NCBI GenBank assembly: GCA_951230915.1
Contig: OX579635.1
Location: forward strand, 42,408,001 to 42,472,000
Length of the DNA stretch: 64,000 nt
Direction of reading: 5' to 3'
Source: Antitrichia curtipendula
Taxonomy: Eukaryota; Streptophyta; Bryopsida; Hypnales; Leucodontaceae
Shown here: positions 1 to 10,515 of the stretch, in pieces
Layout: the number at the start of each line of letters is the position of its first letter
Numbering within the stretch: the first letter of the stretch is position 1
Notes under the pieces: generated by a model
The model's database searches: none
What the model saw: only the letters and a program-made list of their open reading frames with translations
What the model was told of the DNA's origin: nothing
Position numbers and translations under genes: made by a program

Positions 1-2
1 TC

Positions 3-569
3 CGCAGCTCAGAGGCAAGCTTGGTCACGCGGGACTCAGCTGTGGTAGCAAGTTTTTCCCGTCAACTTCGATGGGGCCTTCACAACGGGAGGCCTGTAGA
101 AGCCACGCAGGAGTATGTGGGTTATATTGAAGAAATATTAGTTCTAGATTATAGAAACCATTGTGTCACAGTGCTCTTATGTGATTGGGTAAGGGGTACA
201 CGCGACGCACGGCAACCAAGCATACAGAGAGATGCATATGGCTTCAGCATCGCGAACTTCAATCACATGGATGGTGGGGTCCATGCTGATTCATTTGCCT
301 TTCCTCTGCATTGCCAACAGGTTTTCTTCTCGGATGATCCACAGCGTCCTGGGTGGAAGGTGGTGTGCCGCACAGATGTTAGGGGTAGACGTACAGCGCA
401 AGAAGGCGCCGATGTCATGGCAGAGATGCTCGTAGTGCGCAATGATGATGACTTTGTGGCACTGCAACCAATAGCAAGAGAGGCAGATCCAATACGACGT
501 CCGAGGGAAGACGAGGAGGACTTGCCGGACATGTTTGAAGACAATGTCCTGTCAGAGGATGAAACATAG
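3..569 (+). CDS. DUF4216-like C-terminal region of a CACTA TnpD-type protein (5' truncated by window start)
   Basis: This frame is open from base 3 to the TAG at 567-569, so the start lies upstream of the window or in an upstream exon. The pattern is that of DUF4216, the domain at the C-terminal end of plant CACTA transposase polyproteins: GYIEEILVLDY, then a VLLCDWV strand, then FSIANFNHM, then QQVFFSDDPQRPGWKVV, followed by an acidic tail ending EEDLPDMFEDNVLSEDET. The same sequence signature occurs in the complete copy at 7821-8553 on the minus strand. Function is unknown; these proteins travel with the Tnp2 transposase domain. No stop or frameshift is visible in the part present. Function of the element cannot be judged because the transposase domain itself is outside the window. 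Confidence 0.65.
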   Translation, partial: RSSEASLVTRDSAVVASFSRQLRWGLHNGRPVEATQEYVGYIEEILVLDYRNHCVTVLLCDWVRGTRDARQPSIQRDAYGFSIANFNHMDGGVHADSFAFPLHCQQVFFSDDPQRPGWKVVCRTDVRGRRTAQEGADVMAEMLVVRNDDDFVALQPIAREADPIRRPREDEEDLPDMFEDNVLSEDET

Positions 570-1374
570 TGCAGTCCGGACCGCCTCCAATAGGTGACTG
601 AGGCATGAAGAGGACGTCCAGAACGACGTCTGGAAGATGTAGGGCATTGTCGACCACGATGTCTAGCACGGTTATTCCTGCCCAATTTGGAGGATAAGTA
701 CTATGAGTCCTTTGCCTAACTATTTTTAGGCAACCATTCTATATAGGAATACCAGACATGCACGCAACGTCCTTGAACTTAGTGTACGACTTCTCTTGTC
801 CTCAATGTTTAAATGCATGTTTGTTAAAAAAATTATTGCATTTTTAGTCTTCGAGCTCCACATGCACTCTTTTGTTTTCTTGCAATGATTTTGTAGGAAG
901 TGCATGCATCTTGATACATTAATGTGCAGTACAGGGAATGAGTAATTTCTATTTGTTTGTTTGAATAGAAATTTGCATGTCATTCATTTAAATAGCTTGA
1001 ACTTAGTGTACAGGTAAGATGCTTGAAGTGCTCAATGTATTTTAGATACAAATGAAGTGTTGAAGATGGTTGTGCATAGCAAAGCAACCACTAATAAGAT
1101 AATGACTGTAAACGAATAATGTCATTGTTAGGAAGTACTCCCTTGTTCGTTTACTTCGTTGTTCAGGCTGCTCACTCTTCACTAAACTAGTAGAACAATT
1201 GTGCCGCAAAGAAAACAGTGCAATGCTCGAAGACAACGATGTCACAATGAAACCAATGTATCTCAAGACATTTACATGTTACTGTTAACATCAGTATGAA
1301 CACCGCAGTGCTTGCCAAGAATGCCCTAGCTTTGTTAGACATTTCAAGCAACATCCATACTAACATGAACATGT
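570..1374. other. Non-coding DNA inside the CACTA element, no gene seen
   Basis: AT-rich sequence with only short chance open frames on both strands. No repeat or RNA gene is apparent before the motif-rich subterminal block that begins near 1375. Confidence 0.5.
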
Positions 1375-2070
1375 CACTTGAGACATGTAAAAAGATGTCA
1401 CATGTGACACTTGAACATGTAGTTTGAGGTTCTTGAAAACAGGAAGGTCAACATCGTAGTGCTTGTACAGAAGTCTCCAGGAATGTGAGGACATCGCAGT
1501 TGACGTCTACACTGACATTGAGATGTCCTTTGAGACATCTAAACAAGCGTCACGACGTCTCAGTGAATACCGTCCACAGGAACATGGAAGCCATTAAACT
1601 CAGTACTTCGAAATCTGTGCTGACGTGGCCGGGCCACGTCATCAGAATTTCTGCCACGTCAGCAAACTTCCCTCCATATTGACATGTCATCTGCCACATC
1701 AGCATGTCTACAATTTTTTAAGATCGGGCACTGCCCGGCCCTCCTTTGTTTCATGGCGGGCAAACGTTTTAATTAAAGAAAAACAAAAAATTCAAAATTT
1801 CAGCTGATGAAAAAAGGTCAACGATGCTGACGTGGCAATTCCAATTTTTACGGACACTACTGCGAACATGGTTATGTCCGCAAACATGTCCAAAGAAAGG
1901 AGTATGTCAGTGGAAACAAGAAGCTGTTATCACCAAAATTTTGGCCTGTCCGCTGCAACAGCCACTCGGATCTGTTGGAAATGGCAAACCATCTTCCAGA
2001 CACAAAGACATCTCCTTGGACATAGTGTGTCCAACCTCGGACACTCTACGTTGAGTGCTCACTGTCCAAA
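1375..2070. repeat. Subterminal motif-rich region of the CACTA element
   Basis: Short direct and inverted motifs recur at irregular spacing: GACGTC or GACATC, GATGTC, ACATGTC and CCACGTCA or CCACATCA (for example 1497-1560, 1620-1710 and 1820-1890). Clustered short motifs near the ends are where the TnpA-type protein binds in known CACTA elements. That these particular motifs are binding sites is inference. Similar motifs recur in the small CACTA element at 33867-35156. Confidence 0.45.
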
Positions 2071-2095
2071 AAAACACGGGTTTCTTCTAGGGTAC

Positions 2096-2348
2096 AGACC
2101 CTTTGGAGGGCGTGGATGGAGCAAACTTGATGCAATGGGTTTATAAGAGAGTATTGACACCAAAAGGGTTGTGTGAGATCCTAGACTCCAAGTGTGCGAC
2201 AAGTGCACAAAATGAGATGGTTTAAGTCTTGAAAATTGCAATGTTGTGTACTAGTTATATGCTTGCAAATCGTCCATCTATGCGTGAGGTGGTGAAGTTG
2301 ATATGTAATATGGCTCCCAAGTCCAGTGTCCAAGCAAAAATCAACTAG
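2096..2348 (+). pseudogene. C-terminal fragment of an LRR receptor-like kinase
   Basis: Read in one frame, this piece gives GANLMQWVYKRVL, EILDSKC, VLKIAMLCTSYMLANRPSMR, then EVVKLI, ending at TAG 2346-2348. This is the end of a plant receptor kinase domain (subdomain XI, the invariant Arg in the NRPSM region) of the LRR class. One in-frame stop, TAA 2223-2225, interrupts it. The fragment starts directly at the inferred CACTA terminus at 2092, so the upstream kinase sequence was either displaced by that insertion (it would lie left of the window) or deleted. Nothing upstream of the kinase tail is present here. Confidence 0.6.
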
Positions 2349-2577
2349 GTTGGGGGTGGTGAGTTTGGTGTGGTTGCCATAAGAATGCGTGCACTATTGA
2401 ATACTTACATCAATAGAGTTGCATTGGTTGTCATTATAGTGAGGTGAGCTTTGGGTAGATATGCCATGCATGTGTTGGACTAATGATATGTGTAATGTAT
2501 CGTAATCATCTCTGATTGTGTGCATCTATTTGCTCAAACATGTTTCATCCACAAGCAAGATAGTTTCATTGAAAGAA
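2349..2577. other. Intergenic, nothing recognised
   Basis: No open frame, repeat or RNA gene is evident in this short interval between the kinase remnant and the foldback element. Confidence 0.4.
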
Positions 2578-2812
2578 AGTATCCCCCCTTTGAAACAATA
2601 TTGTTTCAATGGTTTCACAATCCAATATTGAAAGTATAATATTATTGTACAAAAAATATACTATAAAAAAATAGTTTTAATGGAAACGCATTGTTCCTAC
2701 TGAAACTATATTGTTGCAATATTACTTTTGAACTCGAGTAATACACTTTCAATACTGAACTGTGAAACCATTGAAACAATATTACAATAATACTAAGAGA
2801 GTAGGGGGGGTA
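2578..2812. mobile_element. Foldback/MITE-like inverted repeat
   Basis: The left half (from AGTATCCCCCCTTTGAAACAAT near 2578) and the right half (to TAGGGGGGG near 2812) are imperfect reverse complements. Shared blocks are ATTGTTTCAATGGTTTCACA on one arm and TGTGAAACCATTGAAACAAT on the other, with TTGAAAGTATAA against the inverse of GTAATACACTTTCAATA. The loop is about 60 bp. The structure is that of a small non-autonomous foldback element. No clear target duplication could be identified, so the superfamily is unassigned. Confidence 0.5.
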
Positions 2813-3573
2813 GTTCCTGATCACACTATATTCATCTACAAAGGGAATAATTACGGGAGTTCTCATCCAGAAATAGAGTTGGTTACGCCCAGTAACCCAC
2901 TCACCACCTCCCCACAACTCAAAGGTTACCTAGTCCATAGAAACTTGTTCACAAGCAACTGTTCACATTTGACGTGACGTGATTGGGCAAAAACTTACAC
3001 AAAAACTGAATATATTTGCCTACCATGTACTTTCAGCATGAACGTCTGAAGTCATGAATCTTTAACTGTGGCATGAACGAATAGAGATAAAATCCGCATG
3101 ACAGAAGCCTCTTGTAAACTTTTTATCCGGGCTTTTTATTAAGATTGTACTAGGATGTCAACATCCAATAAAAACACAGAAAGTTTGCTCTTTCATTCAA
3201 GCAGCCTGGAGCCATAATGCAAGATTTCTATTTTGTACTCTGGATCACAACCCAGGGTTGCTAGCATGTGAGCCTGTGAGCGGGAATTTATTTCGGAGAA
3301 ATTTTTCTGCCGGGCCCTATGACCGTGGACGTAGGTAATTAGAAATTCTCATAAATGTGAGTGAAAATATTGGAAGTTTATGTTACTTAGAAATCATTTT
3401 CAATTTAGTTATGTCAATCACTAATTCATATCAATTGAATTGAAATCACGCATTCTAGAAGAATAAAAGGATAGAAATGATGTCCAAAATGTAGCCATAA
3501 AACACACAAATCCAATCATAATGAAAATCAATACACAATAGTTCAACTCATAAGATATGTCAATCTCATGAGT
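2813..3573. other. Intergenic, no gene seen
   Basis: AT-rich DNA without a convincing open frame. It lies downstream of the minus-strand methylase-like gene and may hold its 3' untranslated region and polyadenylation signals, which were not pinned down. Confidence 0.4.
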
Positions 3574-6541
3574 CTAAGTGGCAGTGGACTCAGTCTCAGA
3601 ATCCTTGTTAGTAGATGAATCTGATGTCTCTCTACCCTCAGATGCTGATCCATCAATAAACTCTAAAACATTTCTAGCGTAAGAAGGTTTACGGGGCTTT
3701 GGAATTGAGCAACCCAAATCCGCAAATGACAATGCCATCTTCTCGGCATACACCGGAAGATGAAAAGACTTCTCTGGACTAATGAGAAGTCTACGTTTCT
3801 TCAACAAAGAAACTGTCGGCATCAATCCCTCACGACTGCAAACACAAATGACACAATGTTAGACTCATAGAGAAAAAAGCACCATGCATTCACAAAATAT
3901 TTATAAATGAAGAAACTTACTTACTGGCTCTATTCTTCCGAGCAAACTTCCGGGGCACCACCGTCATGGCGTCCGGATCTTGGGAGGCCTCAACCGGTGC
4001 TGGTGGTTCTGTCACTTCCGCTGTCACTACAACCGGAGTACTCTTCTTCATGGGTAGAAGGAGGACGTTAAAAATATCTTTGTCCTCCTCCAAAGCCACA
4101 ATGTGGCGGCCTGTGCCGCGACAAGCTGTAATGGATGCACCTGCGATGAAGAATGTAAATGAAATGATTCGAAATCATGTAAATGATATGATTCGACAAT
4201 ATGATAAACAAATGAACTGCAACATCATTGAATTCAAAACTTACCAGTCGATGCTGTGCAGTCAACCACTAAATCTCCTTCACTGGTAGTCCCTTCTATC
4301 AAGAACTGAAAGAATCTAGGGTCCTTCTCGCGAGCCCCCCGCCATGGTATTTTCTCGTTCATCAACATGGTCTCCTCCGTCGTGTAGTTAATGAGCATGT
4401 CGTCCCTTGCGAGGTCTACTTTCGCCTTCTGCATGGACTTTGTGTGCATGTAAGAGAACTTTGATTTTCCATTTGCCCCAAGGTCCTTCACCAAAAGGGT
4501 GATTCCAAACTTCAGAGTCTGCAATCACGAAAACCAAAAAATTGTCAGAAATTAAGAAGTTTCATCACTAATGCCAAATACTTACCAAACGAGCATTAAT
4601 TCAAAAATCATACCGTAGTGCTTTCATCCAATGGGGAGGTCAAGTGCACACGGTTAATGCCCAGCCACTCTTTCTTCACCACCAGCGTCGGGTATGTGAC
4701 ACATAAACCCTTAATGACGTCTTTTGAATCTGCGCAGTACGAGTGGAATACTACCATGCAGCCATGGTCTTGCAAATGGTCCTCTGCAAAAAGAAATGCC
4801 TGTTGAATGTCATCGTACTCCGGGTCTGAGTTCCATGTAGGCACTGCATTTGCTGGAAATGAGACGTCCGGCACGGGCAAATTCTCTTGGCAGTCGAAAA
4901 AAATAAGATCCACTAGTGGCGCACGGCTCACAATGCCGTCGTGTGTGCGTGCTTTTCCTGCTGATGACTACAAAACAAATTTCCTCTAATTAATGAATGA
5001 ATAATCAATCAATAATTGTACAAGTATACAGTGTTCAAGTTCATCATTGCAATACCGAATTACAAAATTTGAAATACTAATACCTTACCTTCTTCATGAA
5101 CTCCATGACCTCATTGTAGCATGTTGCCGTTCTGCATCCACGTTATCCATGACATCCACAATGGAGATGTTCAAGATCAACTCCTCGGAGTTGACCTCAG
5201 CATCATCACCAATCACAATGACATCCGTCCCTTGCGTAACCAAGTCCGTCGTCACCTCAGACAGTACCGCCTTCCTCTTCAGCCGTCTACCAGATCCAGC
5301 TTGCATAGCCGAGCCCTGGTCCACCGTTGAAGTTGCAAGCACTTCGCCACCTCCATCCACCTTCTTCTTCCCTATGCTCTTTCCCTTCCCCTCCAACTCC
5401 GCCTCCTTCTCTTTCTCAGCCAACTTCGCCAAGCGGTCCGCCTCTTTCTTCTCCCTGTTTGCTATGATGTCTTCCAAAGTTGTCTCTTTCTTCTTGTTTG
5501 AAGTAATCCTCCTCGCAATGGCCCTCCTCCTCTTTTGGTCATTGAGGTCAGCGAACTCTGCAACCTCCAAGTCAATCACTCCAATTCCATCAAGTGACTT
5601 CCGAAGGTCTGCTTCCAGAGGATGAGTGAATGTTACATGACAATCCAAATACCACCCTCCTCCTATCAGATGAGCTGTCGTAAACGTCCGAAGCTGGCTT
5701 TGGGTGTACATGCACTCTTCGGAACTGCGGTCCAGCCAAGTAGACAAGAACGGAGGAAGATCCTCCCGAGCGATTGCGGCCTTAACTAGAAGCTCATGCT
5801 TCAAGTAACTGCAATAAACACAAACAGAGACAGAACATTAGGCATGCCGAACAAATAGTCATTCCCATTCACATTTGAATACTCCTACATAAGCATGAGA
5901 TGAAGAATATAGTTGGAACTCAACCTACACTAAATTATAAAGGATTATAATATCCAGTCATCCCTCTATATATTTTCGACTTCATGTAATTAAGAAATAC
6001 GTATGTGGATACTATATTAGAGAATAGTCACATGTACCTAGAACATATTGCTAGTGTGACACTCGCATTGATCAAAGTAAGAGGAATATGTAGGCTGTGA
6101 AAGTCATACCGGAAAATAACTCGTTGAATAGCAAGCTTTGATCCGTCATAACTCGAGAAGGAGTTTGACTTCTTGAATGCATTTGCTCCCTTCATCATGG
6201 GACCAAACCCGTGATCCCAAATTTTCCTCCTCCACCCTTCAATGTACTCGGCGAGTGTCTCTGCCTCAAGCGGGGTTGCCATGTTGACCTGGAGGTTGTC
6301 TTTCTTGGCAATATTTTCGAAATACTCCGACGCACCATTCTCAATTTGTGGCATCAACAATAAATAAGTTCCATTTGAGTGCCTTGGAAGTAAATAAGTA
6401 CTGAAAATGGCAAACCAAATCAATTAAAAAATCAATCCAGATATGCTAATAGTTTAATAAAAACTCATAAATGAACTTACGCCCGCCCACCAGACAAACT
6501 TGTTGAGGAATGGCAACAGTTTCTCCTCTGAAACAGGCTTT
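3574..6541 (-). pseudogene. ParB/DNA methylase-like gene, 3' half (exons 4b-10)
   Basis: Minus-strand exons with GT/AG borders: 6541-6481 (continuing the exon cut by the CACTA element), 6400-6110, 5808-5089, 4967-4614, 4518-4245, 4140-3921 and 3835-3574 (TAG/TAA-side stop at 3574). The order of motifs fits a beta-class amino-methyltransferase. A motif IV-like strand, LVDLIFFDCQEN, comes first; then a strand CMVVFHSY; then motif I-like GDLVVDCTASTGAS split by an intron; then HIVALEED, whose Glu is where the family binds the ribose of S-adenosylmethionine. The catalytic DPPY/SPPW motif is replaced by DCQE, so amino-methylation activity is doubtful. The 5808-5089 exon encodes a lysine/glutamate-rich, probably coiled-coil linker (KKEADRLAKLAEKEKEAELE). 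Lesions: an apparent extra base near 6341-6345 changes frame, and the last part of the 5808-5089 exon needs another frame shift. A Ser/Thr/Glu-rich tail ends the protein. Confidence 0.65.
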
Positions 6542-6544
6542 GCT
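6542..6544. repeat. Target-site duplication GCT, left copy
   Basis: GCT directly precedes the CACTA terminus at 6545 and the same GCT follows the other terminus at 25037-25039. Three base pairs is the duplication length of CACTA elements. Removing the element and one copy restores an open, exactly divisible exon of the methylase-like gene. Confidence 0.85.
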
Positions 6545-6599
6545 CACTAGAAGGAAAAGGGGGGTTTCGTAACCCGCTGTGATGCAACTACGGGCCTAT

Positions 6600-7440
6600 G
6601 CAACTGAATTTCAACTAACATGCAACTAATATGCAACTGCGTCCCTCTGTATTTGCACCTAGTTGCAGTATTAGTCGCGAAGTAGTTGCATAACGAACAG
6701 TGGGGTTACGAAGAAGTAACAGAAGGTATTCTACATCCGCTAGTTCTCTACGTGGACAACTACTTTTTGCGTGGACTCCACGCTGTCAAACGGCAATCGC
6801 GCCAATTACACCTGAACTAACAAACGACTGCACTGCAACTAACAAATGACTGAAATGCAACTAACAAACGACTGGACTGCAACTAACAAACAACTGCACT
6901 GCAACTAACAAACGACTGCACTGCAACTAACAAATGACTGCACTGCAACTAACAAACGACTGGACTGCAACTAACAAACAACTGCACTGCAACTAACAAA
7001 CGACTGCACTGCAACTAACAAATGACTGCACTGCAACTAACAAACGACTGGACTGCAACTAACAAACGACTGCACTGCAACTAACAAACGACTGCACTGC
7101 AACTAACAAACGACTGCACTGCAACTAACAAACGACTGCACTGCAACTAACAAACGACTGCACTACAACTAACAAACTTCTGGGCTGCAACTAACAAACA
7201 ACTGGACTGCAATAGACTACAACTACAAAGCGACTGGGATGCAACTAGAAAACAACTGTATTGCAATTGCCATGTCAACTAGAATGCAATTAGAAGTTCA
7301 CTGAAATGCAACTAGGAAACAACAAGAATGCAACTGCAGAATGACTAGACTTCAATTACAAAATCACTGAAATGCAACTAGAAAACAACAAGAATGCAAC
7401 TGCAGAATGACTAGAATTCAACTACAAAATCACTAAAATT
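6600..7440. repeat. Left subterminal repeat array of the CACTA element (22-bp unit)
   Basis: From about 6807 to 7200 the unit ACTGCACTGCAACTAACAAA plus CG or TG (22 bp) repeats in tandem with few changes. Looser TGCAACT copies extend on both sides. The TGCAACT motif faces the opposite way to the AGTTGCA motifs at the right end, giving the inverted arrangement typical of CACTA subterminal regions, where the TnpA protein binds. Binding itself is inference from the family. Confidence 0.8.
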
Positions 7441-7820
7441 TGACTCCAAGACAAACGTAGTAGTCTGAGTTCAGTCGAAATGCTGTGGAACTTGCTGTTT
7501 ATAAATTGTAGTCACAACCTCGTTTTGCCATATAGTTGTGACCAAATGTTCACCATAAGTTCATTGTGGGATGCAACCTAACATGTGCATGCATGAAGAT
7601 CATCCACAACTAGTTACTGCATACACTTGAATAGACCAAAGAAGTATGGCTTTATAATATTAGAAGTTCTACAATCTGTAATGGTCTGTTTCATTTCTAG
7701 TTGCCTAAACCCATTAATGGAGAGTATGCACATATGCATGCAGTTGTACACTAACTGTATTTGAATTGAAAAACACTGCAAAGTTAGTTTCAAAGTAGGA
7801 AACATTTTCTGCTAATAATT
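7441..7820. other. Non-coding stretch between subterminal repeats and the TnpD gene
   Basis: This interval has no credible open frame. It lies immediately downstream of the TnpD stop codon and probably contains the 3' untranslated region. Confidence 0.4.
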
Positions 7821-8689
7821 TCAATATCCAGCTGATGCTAAGAGATTGTCCTCCTCAGATAACTCTATGGCTCTGACTAAAGACGGGATAGCAGATAGAG
7901 GATGCACATCCTCTGGAGTAGCTAAACCAGAAGCTTGTACAGTGGTGTTGACGAACACATCTGATGTGTCCACAAATTCTCGTCGAGCACGGGCTTCTTT
8001 ATGTAGTACTACTTTCCAACCCTCTTTCTTTACATCATTAGCAAAAAAAACTTGGGTTGCCTGGCTTGAAAATATAAAAGGATCCAGCATCCTGCTCATT
8101 TTGTGGCGGAAGTTTACTACAAGAAATCCAGCTTCATCTCTAATATATGTCGGATTTCCTCGATTGTCTGTTTTCTTCACCCATTCACACTGCATTAATA
8201 TCACAGGGTTGCTGACAGGCCCATAATCTAGTTTCAATATATCTTTCACCAATCCAACACAGGAGTCACTAGAGACATCTCTAAGATCAGAGGCTGGAAT
8301 TTGGAACACAGATGCAACACCACAATCATATGTCTGCAATTGGTTGGAGGCGTTGTCTTCCACTCTGAAATGGTTTCCAAAAGCTTTCATACGAGAATAT
8401 CGAAGTGCCTTCTGTGATGGTTTCCTGGCTAATAACATCCTATCTCTGTCCTCAGGAGTCTGTGCACCGCTGTCATTGTTGCAAACAGCCGTTTGTATCC
8501 ACACCTCAAGGGGTGCTGTGTATGGATCTATCTGACATTCTTCCTTCCACTTCCTGCACGCGTATGAAAGAAGTTAAAGCCAACACTATCAAAATTTGAC
8601 ATGTAGGAACTACTACAACTCTTCAAGCATTTTGTTCAAGTTACCTTTGATTACCTCAGACATTTTGGTCGGCTGTGATAAATTATGAC

Positions 8690-8965
8690 TACCTCAGATA
8701 TTGTGTAGTTACAATAGTTGCACAAAAGAGTCGCAGTGTCCTTGTTGCAGTTTTAGTTGCACAGTACTCGCTTTCTAGTTCCACTGTAGTTGCATTATAG
8801 TTGCATTGTAGTTGCATGTTAGTTGTATTCTAGTTGCATTGTAGTTGCGTTCTAGTTGCATTGTAGTTGCATGTTAGTTGTATTCTAGTTGCAATGTAAT
8901 TGCGTTCTAGTTGCATTGTAGTTGCATGTTAGTTGCATTCTACTTGCCTCTGTGCTACTGAAAGC
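8690..8965. repeat. AGTTGCA motif array inside TnpD intron 2
   Basis: About two dozen copies of TAGTTGCA-like words occur in short order, many as TTGTAGTTGCATGTTAGTTG. The array lies wholly between the splice sites at 9040 and 8553. The orientation is opposite to the left subterminal array. Confidence 0.7.
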
Positions 8966-10084
8966 AGTTGCGGCAAACACTTACATAACTTTGTTCCACT
9001 AATTGGGTTGTATAAGATGATGATACTACTGCAACTTACTTGATGAGTGGCTCCAAAACGGCAACGTTGTTCAACACATAATTGTGCGCTGTATCCCGTA
9101 GCGTAGTAGGCATCACGAACTGCCGACCTGCACCTTCTAGAACTTCTTCAGCATCGCCAAACTCTTCTTCTGCATCCCACACGCGTCTCTTGACCAAATC
9201 AAATCTTTGCAAATACTCTGTCACAAAGCCCAGACCTTCTTCCTTCACGTATCCTTCTGCCATGCAAGCCTCTGGTCTAGCCATGCTCCGAACATAATTC
9301 TTCAATGTTTTCATATACCTTTCAACTGGGTACATCCACCTTGTACTGACAGGCCCACACAAGTCAAGTTCTTGAACCAAGTGATATGGAAGGTGTGTCA
9401 TCATGTCAAAAAAAGACGGTGGGAATTCCATCTCTAATAGTGCCATAGTCTCAGCCACATCTAATTGAAGGGACTCAAAATCTGCTGGATTATAAGCTTT
9501 TGTGCATATTCTCCTAAACACCTTGTACATCCGCATGATGGCCATACGTGGCCCAGGTTTCAATAAACCCCTCATAGCCAATGGCATCAATTGTTGCATT
9601 AACACGTGATAGTCATGCGATTTGAGGCTTCCAAATTTTTTAGCCTTCATATGCTTACCAAATGCCGAGGAGTATCATGAAGGAAGCTTCACAGATGCAA
9701 TAATGTCTTCAAACTGCTCATACTCTTTCTCTGATAGCACATACCCTGCACTTGGTTTCAACATCTTATCAGCTCTGCGAGGGTTTGGTGTCAACCACAA
9801 ATGCCTTCGTATACCTCTTCTTTGAAGATCTTGTCGCACCTTCACAGTATCATTTTTCCCGCTTATTGTTTTTAAGAAATTCTTTGCAAGATTCATCTCG
9901 CAATGCATGACATCCAGCGTGTAGCGGATAAGAAGCCTCTGGACACATGAATAGTACTCTGCAGTTAGTTTTGGATTGACAGAAGACAAAGACAAACAGT
10001 ATGTAGACATATCTGCATCCCAGATGTTTTTCTAATCACTTTAAATCTTCCCAAAAAAATGCTTTGCTACTTTGGTAGGATATC

Positions 10085-10515
10085 ACATTTATTGAAAGCT
10101 GATTGTAGATGCTTCAATGGCGACTACAGACGCTCATGACAAACACTGTACTACCACTGCTCAAAACCAATGCAGCACAATTTCTATGCGAATATTGCAC
10201 GGCTGCTATGCGACTACAACACAACTAATATGTGACTATGACACAACTAATATGTGACTACGGCACAACTGATATGCAACTACGGCACAACTGATATGCA
10301 ACTACCGCACAACTGATATGCAACTACAACACAACTGATATGCAACTACTACACAACTGATATGCAACTACTACACAACTGATATGCAACTACAGAACAA
10401 TTGATATGCAACTACGGCACACCTGATATGCAACTACAGCACAACTAATATGCGACTATGACACAACTAATATGCAACTGCATTACAACTAATATGCAAC
10501 TACATAACACTTGAC
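10085..10515. repeat. TGCAACT motif array inside TnpD intron 1
   Basis: The unit CACAACTGATATGCAACTAC (about 20-21 bp) repeats roughly 15 times with changes such as CTAATATGCGACTATGA. The array is confined to the intron between 10617 and 9938. Confidence 0.7.

Larger units (their letters stand above)
1..2092 (+). mobile_element. 3' part of a CACTA (En/Spm) element, left end outside the window
   Basis: The stretch begins inside a CACTA-type coding region (DUF4216-like protein, next entry). It ends with CGGGTTTCTTCTAGGG at 2077-2092, which resembles the inverted CACTA terminus CCCGTTTTCTTCTAGTG seen intact at 25036, with GTG changed to GGG. Between the protein and the terminus lies non-coding DNA rich in short motifs such as GACGTC, GATGTC and CCACGTCA, as expected of a subterminal region. 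The left end is not in the window, so the 3-bp target duplication cannot be tested; TAC (2093-2095) would be the right-hand copy. The assignment rests on protein plus terminus together. Confidence 0.6.

Noticed and set aside
4245..4967. Assignment as an MT-A70 (METTL3-like) RNA methylase
   Set aside because: The motif order (IV-like first, I-like last) and the ParB-like partner fit the beta-class DNA methylases better, and no MT-A70 signature is seen; the catalytic motif is degenerate either way.
6807..7200. CRISPR-like regular repeats
   Set aside because: The 22-bp units are contiguous without unique spacers and belong to the CACTA subterminal region of a eukaryotic element.
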